Below are positions 52,066 through 60,034 of a stretch of DNA of 64,000 nucleotides, in pieces. The stretch covers positions 248,001-312,000 of the forward strand of contig CAWAOM010000002.1 of NCBI GenBank assembly GCA_963783695.1. The letters run 5' to 3'. The notes under the pieces are model-generated. The model was not told the DNA's origin. It saw only the letters and a program-made list of their open reading frames with translations, and did not search any database. The translations under genes were made by a program, and so were the position numbers. Each line of letters starts with the position of its first letter. Positions within the stretch are counted from its first letter, which is position 1. This stretch comes from BM003 sp963783695. Its GTDB lineage: Bacteria > Pseudomonadota > Gammaproteobacteria > Steroidobacterales > BM003.

Positions 52066-53952
52066 ATGCAGACCAGGCAATTGAGAGCATGGCTCGTGAC
52101 GCTCGCGGCTGCGGCGGCAACGCTCAGCGCTGCCGGCAACGCTGCGCCACCCATGCCCACGGAATGGCAGGTCGTGGTGAACAACGGGTTCGAAATCCCC
52201 GGTCACCCCGGCCGTTTCTATAACAGCTACAACCCGCCGTCGGTCAACGCGCAGGCGCTGGTCGTGTTCCGCGCCCGCAGCACGGGGCGGCAGCGAGGGC
52301 CGGTGAGTGGGATCTACTCGCGAAGGATGGACACAGCCGGAAACGCGATCTACAGGATTGGTGACCGGGTAGCGCAAGTGCCGGAGCCGAACAATACGAC
52401 TTATCCGGCACCGGGCGGGCCCGGTAACGAGGCGCTCGCGACCTTTAACGAGTTCCCGTCGTTTCCGCGGATCGCGATCGGCTCGAATGCACTCGCCACC
52501 CGCGGCAACCATCCTCCGGTCTGGACCTATGTGATCGGCACGGACCCAACCACCGGTGAACCGATCGAAACCCGTGCCGGGACGACCGGTGTGTATGTCA
52601 ACCTGCGCGGTGAGGATCCGTTGACGAGTCCGCTCGTCACCGGCGCGAGCCTGCTCGGAGAGGTCGGGAACGGTCCATACGCCGATTTCTCATACCTCTT
52701 TGGTGTGCCCGGCGAAGCACCCGGCACCCGTTTCGAGGTGTTTCCGGGAGCGCCTGCGGTCACCGACGATGGCTTCATCGCGTTCAAGGGCAATTATTCG
52801 GTGGCGGATCCCGCCTCCGCCGACCCGGATGCGAAAATCGGCAAAACCGGTGTGTTCTATCGCCAGGTCGTGGCGGACTATGCCGGCGGCATGGAGCCGA
52901 TCGGGTTGATCGCAAACACCGATGTAGTGGTGCCCAACACGGGCGACTGCGCACCCGGCACGACCTTCGGATCGACCGCTCCGCCGAGCGCTTATGGCGG
53001 CAAAGTCGTATTCGTAGGCTACGACTACGAAGAAGCCCCGACCTGTGGCGGGATCTATCTCGCAGCGATTGGCGCGCCGCCGGAACAGCTCAAGACGCTG
53101 GTCGGCCTCGACACCCGGGTGCCGGGACAAGGTCGAACGACGTTTGCCGAAATCGGTGAAGGGCTCTCCTACGACGGGCGTTTTGTCGGCTTCTGGGGCG
53201 CCTGGGGCGAAGAAACCCGTACCCTGCGCCTGTATTGCCCGACCGAAGGAAATAGAGATCGGCGGGATTTCTGCAACAACGCCGGCGAATTCTCCCCTGA
53301 TCCTGCGACCGGTGAGATTCGGGGTGACGTCAACAGCGTCTGTGACGACATGTCTGATCCGAACTGGCCGCGTTGCTACCAGGAGAAAATAGTGCCGGTC
53401 GAGCAGGGGGTCTTCGTCTATGACACCCGAACCAGGAAGCTGCGAACGATGGCGCGGACCGGTGCAGACGGAGAATTCGACGATTTCGTCTACTGGAACT
53501 ACTCCGGTGCGCCCCCGGGCGTTGGTGAAGGGCACGGCGACGCGGAGCCGCCGAGGTTCCGCTCATCGGCATTCATGGCCGCTTCGAAACGCGCCGGCGC
53601 AACTTACCGCGTGGCCTTTCTTGCGCGGAATGCAAACGCCGACCCCGATACGAACACGTATTTCGACACCGTGGACGGGATTTATCTTGCCGAAGGGCGA
53701 GGTGCGCGGCGACCGATCGTCGCGACGCTGATCCAGACCGGCATGGACGGGACGGTTCTCGATCCGCAAGCGCTTTGGGACGACGATGAGGATCCGACCA
53801 CGGACGACGTGCCGCTGCCGGTCGCATCGGTCGCGCTCGAGCGCGATGCGTTTCGCGGTAACTGGCTCGCGATCACCGCGAGCATGGGGGTCGAAGAAGC
53901 CGGTTGGGCGGGTATCTACCTGGCCGATGTGCAAGCCCCGCCGCGCAACTAG
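52066..53952 (+). CDS. Large secreted protein, probable beta-propeller, unknown function
   Basis: A 628-residue exported protein with a signal peptide (residues 1-27, ATLSAAGNA/AP). The body is rich in short strands, GxxxY and D/N turns (VFRARSTGRQRGPVSGIYSR, GKVVFVGYDYEE, VALERDAFRGNWLAITASM) and resembles an exported beta-propeller, with repeated aspartate-rich turns that could bind calcium. No enzyme motif is seen. It lacks the polyglycine tail of its two neighbours. GGGAGG precedes the start. It is the third member of the block. Confidence 0.68.
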   Translation: MQTRQLRAWLVTLAAAAATLSAAGNAAPPMPTEWQVVVNNGFEIPGHPGRFYNSYNPPSVNAQALVVFRARSTGRQRGPVSGIYSRRMDTAGNAIYRIGDRVAQVPEPNNTTYPAPGGPGNEALATFNEFPSFPRIAIGSNALATRGNHPPVWTYVIGTDPTTGEPIETRAGTTGVYVNLRGEDPLTSPLVTGASLLGEVGNGPYADFSYLFGVPGEAPGTRFEVFPGAPAVTDDGFIAFKGNYSVADPASADPDAKIGKTGVFYRQVVADYAGGMEPIGLIANTDVVVPNTGDCAPGTTFGSTAPPSAYGGKVVFVGYDYEEAPTCGGIYLAAIGAPPEQLKTLVGLDTRVPGQGRTTFAEIGEGLSYDGRFVGFWGAWGEETRTLRLYCPTEGNRDRRDFCNNAGEFSPDPATGEIRGDVNSVCDDMSDPNWPRCYQEKIVPVEQGVFVYDTRTRKLRTMARTGADGEFDDFVYWNYSGAPPGVGEGHGDAEPPRFRSSAFMAASKRAGATYRVAFLARNANADPDTNTYFDTVDGIYLAEGRGARRPIVATLIQTGMDGTVLDPQALWDDDEDPTTDDVPLPVASVALERDAFRGNWLAITASMGVEEAGWAGIYLADVQAPPRN

Positions 53953-54477
53953 ACATCCGCGCAGCGAAAGACCGGTCGAACGATTCGGGTCACTGCCGTC
54001 CATGGCGGTGACCCGATTAGCAGGGAGTCGCTGGCAGCATTTCTACAGGCCACGGGCTATCCGCTCTCGTGGCTTGGCAAGCCGGTCCGATACTGTGGTG
54101 TCGCACTGGCGGCCGCACCAATAACCACAAGGCTGGCACGAACAAACCGATCCCAAAAGCGGACTTGATCATCGCTATGACCCACCGGGCGGCGCTGGCA
54201 TGACCGTGCGAAGGGCTTCACAGTCAAATTTTTCCAGCGGTGCCCGCGGTGGGGCGCGATTGCCGCAAACCGGCCAAGGTCCCCGGCCAGGCAACGAGAA
54301 GCCACGCGAAGCGCCCGGTCGACCCGGATGATCGGCGGCCGCCGGGAAACCGCACCGGCTAGTCTGATTGCAGGACGTCACCGGTTCTAGTGCGAGAGTA
54401 TGTTCGGCCCGATCCCGCTGTATGCTATCTATCGAGTTGATCGCGCCTTCGGAACAAGGCTGCCGGGATAGCAAAAT
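53953..54477. other. Intergenic region upstream of mgtE
   Basis: A 525-base stretch. A hairpin with 12-base arms (53986-53997 and 54004-54015, one wobble pair) lies 34 bases after the previous stop and probably ends the secreted-protein transcript. No magnesium riboswitch core could be recognised by eye, and no gene is convincing. Confidence 0.5.
53986..54015 (+). terminator. Hairpin after the third secreted-protein gene
   Basis: CGGGTCACTGCC pairs with GGCGGTGACCCG across a six-base loop (one G-T pair). It is GC-rich and symmetrical with flanking GATT and ATTA, but has no T-run. Confidence 0.5.
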
Positions 54478-55836
54478 ATGACCACCGAAACCGTCGCCAA
54501 CTGGGACCAGATTCGCATCCTGCTGACCGGGAACGCTGCGCCCGATGTGATCGAGGCGTTTATGGACACGCTGGAGCCGAATGAGCTGGTCCGCGCCGTT
54601 TTTCGCCTCACCTCCGATGAGCAGCGTAAATTGCTGGGTACGGTGTCACCCGACAAGGCCGCGGAGCTGACCGAATACCTGCCCGATGCGCATGCCGCCG
54701 AACTTATCGACGACATGCCGGCCAATGAGGCCGCCGCCATCATCGAGGAGATGGCGAGCGACCAGCGCGCCGACGTACTCGGTGAGATGGATACCCCCGA
54801 GTCGGAGGCCATCCTCGAACACCTCGAGGACGAAGACGCCGACGAAGCGCGCCGTCTGATCAGTTATCCGGCGAATACCGCCGGCGGGCTGATGATGACC
54901 GAGTTCGCGGCCTATCCGATGAACGCGACCGTGCGAGAAGTGGTCGAAGATCTGACCGGCCGTGAAGGCGACTATACGTTTCTGACCGTCCACTACGTCT
55001 ATGTCGTCGTAAAGAAACACAAGCTGCGCGGCGTGCTGCGATTGCGTGACATGGTGTTCGCGGACCCCGACGCCAGGATCGGCGATATCGCTCAACCTGC
55101 GACCACGGTCGAACCCGGCGCCACGCTCGGCGAACTCTCGGAGTTTTTCGATGCCAATGACATTGCTGCGGTGCCGGTCGTCAATGAGCGCGGCAGTATC
55201 CGCGGCATCGTCCGGCGCAGAGCCTTGCTCGAGGCGTTGGCTGACAAGGCCGAAAGCGACAGCCTGAAATCGGCGGGTATCGTCGGTGGCGAGGAATTGC
55301 GCAGCATGCCGGTAACCGTGCGCGCCCGGCGCCGGCTGAGCTGGCTCAGCGTCAATATCGTGCTCAACGTGATCGCGGCCAGTGTAATCGCGCTGTATGA
55401 AGACACGCTTAGCGCGGTCATCGCGCTGGCGGTGTTTTTGCCGATCGTGTCGGATATGAGCGGCTGTTCCGGCAACCAGGCAGTGGCGGTCAGCATGCGC
55501 GAGCTTACCCTCGGCGCGATCGTACCGCGCGATCTGTTGCGGGTGTGGTGGAAGGAAGTTTCTGTTGGCCTGATCAACGGGCTGGTACTCGGGGGCCTGC
55601 TGGCCGGCGCCGCATGGGCCTGGAAAGGGAGTCCGCTGCTGGGTCTCGTGGTCGGCGCCGCGCTTGCGATCAACACCGTGGTCGCGGTCTCGCTGGGTGG
55701 CACGATCCCGCTGGCGCTGAAACGGTTCGGGGTGGATCCGGCCGTGGCATCGGGCCCGCTGCTGACCACGGTGACCGATATGTGCGGCTTTTTCCTGGTG
55801 CTGAGTCTCGCCAGTCTTGCATTGCCACTGTTGTGA
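54478..55836 (+). CDS. mgtE: MgtE family magnesium transporter
   Basis: A 452-residue channel. The N domain (1-130) has the superhelical repeats ELVRAVFRLTSDEQRKLL, EYLPDAHAAELIDDMP and MASDQRADVLGEMD. Two CBS domains follow (about 131-255, with YPANTAGGLMMTEF). Five C-terminal helices include PIVSDMSGCSGNQAV and LTTVTDMCGFF with the pore-lining Asp. MgtE lets Mg2+ enter when internal Mg2+ is low, and the CBS domains sense it. The start has a GGGATAG-like site. It stands alone. Confidence 0.93.
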   Translation: MTTETVANWDQIRILLTGNAAPDVIEAFMDTLEPNELVRAVFRLTSDEQRKLLGTVSPDKAAELTEYLPDAHAAELIDDMPANEAAAIIEEMASDQRADVLGEMDTPESEAILEHLEDEDADEARRLISYPANTAGGLMMTEFAAYPMNATVREVVEDLTGREGDYTFLTVHYVYVVVKKHKLRGVLRLRDMVFADPDARIGDIAQPATTVEPGATLGELSEFFDANDIAAVPVVNERGSIRGIVRRRALLEALADKAESDSLKSAGIVGGEELRSMPVTVRARRRLSWLSVNIVLNVIAASVIALYEDTLSAVIALAVFLPIVSDMSGCSGNQAVAVSMRELTLGAIVPRDLLRVWWKEVSVGLINGLVLGGLLAGAAWAWKGSPLLGLVVGAALAINTVVAVSLGGTIPLALKRFGVDPAVASGPLLTTVTDMCGFFLVLSLASLALPLL

Positions 55837-55914
55837 GCGCCGAGGCTTCGGCGACCGCCTGTCTGCGTTTTGCCGCAACGCAGCTTGCGGTGACGGTCGG
55901 GCCGCGGCAATGAT

Positions 55915-57375
55915 TCAGGAGCCAGTGGTGTCGCGGTCTTTGTGGTAATCCGATTCCGCCGGATGGTCATTTTGCGGCGTATGTTGGTTGCCGGTGTCGC
56001 TGTTGCGCCGCTTCCGCCCTTTGCCGCGTAGCGCATTTCGCAGGCGTTTCAGCTTCGACGCCGGCGCCGGGCTATCCGGCAGGGGAAGGCGAACCGCCAG
56101 CTGTTGCTCGGCCGCCTGGCGCCAGCGCGCGAACGCGGTGTCGGTGACATTGACGGCGGTCGCTTGGCAATGCTTCGCGAGCCGCGCGGCCACCGACTCG
56201 CGTTCTTTTTGCGTCATCACCACTTGCGGACGGGTCGTTTCCGTTGGCACCGTCTTGCCAGCGGCCAGATAGCGCAGCAGCCGCAGCCGATCGAACTCGT
56301 GCCGCAGCGCCAGCCTGCACAGGCTTGCGATCGCAACCTGTCGCCCGGCTGTATCTTCGCCGCGACTGAGTTCGAGGTTGACGAGTTCGGAACCGAACAC
56401 CCAGTTGGCATCGCGGTGCCTGAAACTGCCGCCGTATACCATCGCGGTTTCGAACCCGATCACGCGGATGAAGTCGTGCAACATCCTCAGCGCCTGCTGC
56501 TGCAGCAATCGTTCGCCGACGACCCTGGCTCCCTGGGCGGTCACCTTGCCGGCCAGCCATGCTGCGCCGACGGCCGCGGGATTCATGCCAAGCGCGAGTC
56601 GTGCCGCCTGCAACGCGGTCAGTCCGTGATCGAGGTAGGGACGTACGGCCTTGTAGGTCCCGTAGTAGGAGGCGGCACGGCGGATCAGCCGATACAGCGT
56701 CGCGATGTTGTACGACTTCAGATCGAGCGGTAATCCGTCTACAACCACGAGCAAATGCAACGCCGTGCTGCTGATGCTCTTCGCGAGAAGCTCGACATCG
56801 GTTTCCAGCAGGGGGTCGTCGGTGTCGGGCCGATAGAGCCGGGCAACTTCGTGCACGAACACTCGCAGGTCCTTTAGGATCAGCCCGGTGTCGACGCCGT
56901 CGTCGCTGGCGTAGCGGTTCTCGCGAACGCGATCGAAGGCACGCTGGCTTTCGGCTTCGATCAGCGCCATCAGCCTGCGGTCAGTCTCGACCAGTGCCGC
57001 GAGTTCCTCGTCGGATGGATGGACCTCGACCAGGTCGATGGTCTCGTCATCCTGAGTCTGCTGGTGAATCCGCATGTGCCGGGCGAGGCGAAGCTCGCGC
57101 AGTTCCAGCCGTCGCTCCTGGTCTTCCAGCGCGCTGATTTGCTCTTCGACCAGCGCGGCCGCTTCGTCCTGCGGCAGTCCGCTGTGACGCCCGCGCCGCC
57201 GGCCTCGCAGCAGACCAATGACCTGTGCGGTGAGGGCAATGCCGACAAGCGCCGCGCAGCCGCCGAGCAATATGCCAACCGTGGTTGCGGGTGGCCACAG
57301 CAGGACCGCGAGCGTTGCCAGCAGCCCCGCGGCGGCGAGAGTGCAGATGAAGGCCGGCCAGATGAACCGGTTCAC
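55915..57375 (-). CDS. Membrane protein with coiled coil, function unknown
   Basis: A 486-residue protein with two N-terminal helices (residues 8-28 and 33-55) and a charged coiled coil (about 70-112, EEQISALEDQERRLELRELRLARH). A large C-terminal region without a recognised domain follows (235-395 with LTALQAARLALGMNPAAVGAAWLAG). The end is a basic RLRNALRGKGRKRR tail. It comes after the AI-2E transporter gene on the same strand (78-base gap) and may be the last gene of that operon. Function not assigned. Confidence 0.65.
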   Translation of the reverse strand: MNRFIWPAFICTLAAAGLLATLAVLLWPPATTVGILLGGCAALVGIALTAQVIGLLRGRRRGRHSGLPQDEAAALVEEQISALEDQERRLELRELRLARHMRIHQQTQDDETIDLVEVHPSDEELAALVETDRRLMALIEAESQRAFDRVRENRYASDDGVDTGLILKDLRVFVHEVARLYRPDTDDPLLETDVELLAKSISSTALHLLVVVDGLPLDLKSYNIATLYRLIRRAASYYGTYKAVRPYLDHGLTALQAARLALGMNPAAVGAAWLAGKVTAQGARVVGERLLQQQALRMLHDFIRVIGFETAMVYGGSFRHRDANWVFGSELVNLELSRGEDTAGRQVAIASLCRLALRHEFDRLRLLRYLAAGKTVPTETTRPQVVMTQKERESVAARLAKHCQATAVNVTDTAFARWRQAAEQQLAVRLPLPDSPAPASKLKRLRNALRGKGRKRRNSDTGNQHTPQNDHPAESDYHKDRDTTGS

Positions 57376-57452
57376 GGGCGCAGGTCGGCCGGAGCGCAGC
57401 GCATGCTCACCATGGCAATGTGATCAGTCACGCGGAGGCCGGCGCCAGCGTC

Positions 57453-58610
57453 TCAGGGAGAAACGCCGGCGGCACTTGCCGATGTGGCCTCGGCCACCCC
57501 GTCAGCCAGGCGTGCGCGTTTGAAGTGGGCCCAGAAGACGCTGAGGCTAGAGGTCACCGGCACTGCCATCAGCGCGCCGGCCGGGCCCCAGATCCAGCCC
57601 CAGAACACCACGGACAGGAACACCAGCAACGAGTTCAGCGACACGCGCCGGCCCACTATCATCGGTGTGACCAGCGAGCCCTCGATCGTAGTCAGTATCA
57701 GGAACAGGCCGGGTACGAGCAAGGCCTCGCCAAGGGTGTCAAAGGCGGTCACGCCGACCACGGTCAGCGCGAATGCGCTTGCTATGGCGCCGACGTAAGG
57801 GGCGAAGTTGAACAGGCAGACCATCACGCCCCACAGCGCCGGATCGGGCACGTCGAGCATCCACAACATGAAGGCCACGGCAAACCCCAGCCCGATGTTG
57901 ATCACCGTAACCGTGTTGAGATAGGTCGAGACCTCTTTTCGCACATCGCGCAATGTCATGCTGATGCGCCGCCGCGAGTCTGCAGTCGAGCCGAGGGCCA
58001 CCAGCGCGCGGGCCAACCGGTTGCCTGCGATCAACAGGAAGAAGCAGGTAAAGAATGTGATGATCAGGCCGGCTGCCGCCACCTCCATGCCGACTGCCAG
58101 GTTACCCAGCAGCCCGGGTCCTTCAATGCGTACGACCTGGGTGGCGGAGTCGGCCTCGTGTACCGAGATCAGTTCCTCGACCTCTTCGCCCAGATCGCGC
58201 AACTCCTCGATCGCCCCGGTGCCGGCGGTTGCGCGGAGGCGAACGCTCAACTCGTGCAGTGACGCGGGCGCTTCCTTCAGCCACGCCTCCGCTGGCTCGG
58301 CCAGGAAATTGCCGGCCAGCCCGATCAGACCCAGAACTCCGGAAAGCACAAGGCCGGCTCCCAGGGCCAACGGCAGGCCGCGGCGATGGAGCCACTGCAC
58401 CGGTGCATAGAGAAGCTGGTGGAGCAGCAGCGCCGCTGTCAGCGGCACCAGCAGGAAACGGGCAAAGTAGAGGGTATAGAGGATGGCGAGAATGAGGAGT
58501 CCGGCCTGCACCACCAGGCTCGCGTCGAGATTGCTGAGAACCCGTTCCTGGCGTTGGCGGCGTGTCGATACAGCGGCACCGACCCCGTTTTCCGTTGTTG
58601 GCTGCTTCAT
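57453..58610 (-). CDS. AI-2E family transporter
   Basis: A 385-residue membrane protein. LLVPLTAALLLHQLLYAPVQWLHRRGLPL and FAPYVGAIASAFALTVVG together with the late IEGSLVTPMIVGRRVSLNSLLVFLSVVFWGWIWGPAGALMAVP are family hallmarks. About eight helices surround a periplasmic segment near 110-160. Members export autoinducer-2 or other small molecules, and some act as Na+(Li+)/H+ antiporters; the substrate cannot be read. The start at 58610 overlaps the preceding gene's stop by four bases. Confidence 0.88.
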   Translation of the reverse strand: MKQPTTENGVGAAVSTRRQRQERVLSNLDASLVVQAGLLILAILYTLYFARFLLVPLTAALLLHQLLYAPVQWLHRRGLPLALGAGLVLSGVLGLIGLAGNFLAEPAEAWLKEAPASLHELSVRLRATAGTGAIEELRDLGEEVEELISVHEADSATQVVRIEGPGLLGNLAVGMEVAAAGLIITFFTCFFLLIAGNRLARALVALGSTADSRRRISMTLRDVRKEVSTYLNTVTVINIGLGFAVAFMLWMLDVPDPALWGVMVCLFNFAPYVGAIASAFALTVVGVTAFDTLGEALLVPGLFLILTTIEGSLVTPMIVGRRVSLNSLLVFLSVVFWGWIWGPAGALMAVPVTSSLSVFWAHFKRARLADGVAEATSASAAGVSP

Positions 58611-58981
58611 TGCTCGCCGGCGTCGGCGCCGGCCGGGGCGGACGCCCGCTGCGAATGGCCGGCAGCCCGAAGCTCCTGGCGCGCCCGATCGAGAGTGGCC
58701 TCGACACGCCCGGGCAGTTTGCGCCAGCGCTGGACCGCCCACGTCGCAAGCCCCAGCTCGACTAGCATATTGGGTCGGTTGGTCTTGTCCTCCTGGCGGC
58801 GTCGGGACAGGAACACGAAGCCGGTGATGCCTGCCCAGAAGACGGTTTCGTAACGTGTGGCATAGGCGCGCGACCAGGTTTTAAGCATTTCGCGGCTATG
58901 CTGCTCCTCATCGGCGAGCCGCTCAACGGTAGCCGTCAATCGCTCGACACGACGTTTCTGTTGTCGCCAGCTAAAACTCAT
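58607..58981 (-). CDS. Small YqjK-like protein
   Basis: About 124 residues. A charged helical start (SFSWRQQKRRVERLTATVERLADEEQHSREMLKTWSR) precedes a short hydrophobic stretch near 45-57 (YETVFWAGITGFVFLSR) and a basic end. It resembles the small YqjK-type proteins that accompany YqjD/YqjE, but the match is weak. It overlaps its upstream neighbour's end and the AI-2E start by four bases (58607-58610). A start at 58993 is possible. Role unknown, probably membrane-associated. Confidence 0.6.
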   Translation of the reverse strand: MSFSWRQQKRRVERLTATVERLADEEQHSREMLKTWSRAYATRYETVFWAGITGFVFLSRRRQEDKTNRPNMLVELGLATWAVQRWRKLPGRVEATLDRARQELRAAGHSQRASAPAGADAGEQ

Positions 58982-59477
58982 CGCGTCCCGCATCCTTGTC
59001 TTGGCCGGGCCCCGGGCTCAGCAGCCGCCGGGTGGCGCTGAATTCCATGTTGCGTCCCAGACCGTTTGCGCTGCGCCACAGGATCAACGCCAGCAGGCCA
59101 TGCACCGCGAGCAGTACCAGCGCCGTCACCAGCGGCGACACCCCGAAGGATAGAGACACCTGCGCTACTGCCACCATCAGGAATGCCCATGCGAACAACA
59201 AGGAACCGGCCGCCAGTATAGTTAAAAATATCATCAGCATGAACGTGCCGAGCGCCAGCTTCGTCTCGGCCAGCACCAGTTCCGCATGCCCGCGCACGCG
59301 CGCGCCAGCGGCTTCGAACCACTCGGACGCGAGCACCGACACGGACGGTTCGTCGCTGGACTCTGCTGACGGTGGCGGACCGGCCTCCGCTCCCGGGTCG
59401 CCCGGTTTATCCCCGCGCGCCGTGCCAGATTGCCCGCCCTCCCGAGCCGATACGGTCGATTCGTCCGGCTGTGACAC
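58971..59477 (-). CDS. YqjE/phage-holin-superfamily (DUF1469-type) membrane protein
   Basis: A 168-residue protein. A hydrophilic, acidic and proline-rich N-terminus (1-45) is followed by a short helix near 50-72 and two long hydrophobic helices (79-107 and 112-135). That build fits the YqjE/DUF1469 family of inner-membrane proteins induced in stationary phase or osmotic stress. The gene lies 3 bases after the DUF883 gene, so it is cotranscribed. It overlaps the downstream gene by up to 11 bases. Confidence 0.72.
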   Translation of the reverse strand: MSQPDESTVSAREGGQSGTARGDKPGDPGAEAGPPPSAESSDEPSVSVLASEWFEAAGARVRGHAELVLAETKLALGTFMLMIFLTILAAGSLLFAWAFLMVAVAQVSLSFGVSPLVTALVLLAVHGLLALILWRSANGLGRNMEFSATRRLLSPGPGQDKDAGRDEF

Positions 59478-59480
59478 GAT

Positions 59481-59807
59481 CTACCGACGCAGGATCATCG
59501 CCGCGAGCATGCCTGCCACAAAGGCCATTCCGGCGCCTGCCATCGGACGCTCACGGATGAAGTGCTCCATCGACGTCAGTGTCTCGTCGAGCTGGTGGCG
59601 GGCGCGAGCCTCGCCCTTGTCTACGGTGTCTGCCGCGCGGCGTGCCTCGCTGCGAAGCTTGCGCTCGACGTCTTCGGCCTTTGAGGAAGCCGATTCAACG
59701 GCTTCGCGGGCAAACGCCCGCGCCTTATCGGTAATTGGCGTCTCGTCGCGGCTCGTGCGCGGGGTCTGCCCTGATGCTGCGTCGCCGTGTTCTCTATTTT
59801 CGGACAT
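59481..59807 (-). CDS. DUF883/ElaB-YqjD-like membrane-anchored protein
   Basis: A 108-residue protein. Residues 20-80 are a long charged helix with alanine-rich repeats (ARAFAREAVESASSKAEDVERKL), then a C-terminal helix (RPMAGAGMAFVAGMLAAMILRR). That matches YqjD/ElaB, which are inner-membrane proteins that bind ribosomes in stationary-phase E. coli. I chose the ATG at 59807; an earlier ATG adds residues with no family match. It is the first gene of the stress operon. Confidence 0.82.
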   Translation of the reverse strand: MSENREHGDAASGQTPRTSRDETPITDKARAFAREAVESASSKAEDVERKLRSEARRAADTVDKGEARARHQLDETLTSMEHFIRERPMAGAGMAFVAGMLAAMILRR

Positions 59808-60034
59808 CCTTTGTTCCTCAAAGCTGTGTGCAACGTCGATTATTTTAAGCCACATAGCCGGACTGGAGCATAAGTGGCGCAAACGCTGCCGCTGTGCAGT
59901 TTAGTGGCAGGTGCAATCCAGTCTTGCGCCGCGGTGTCCCTTGCCGCTGCGGAGTATGCCATTTTCGATCTTCAGTCGCGGCGGCTGTCTCTCGCACCGC
60001 TGGCTTGATATTACAGCGGAGGTTTTCGCTACCG

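Noticed and set aside
53953..54477. Magnesium riboswitch in front of mgtE
   Set aside because: I could not identify the conserved M-box core by eye. A covariance-model search would be needed to settle it.
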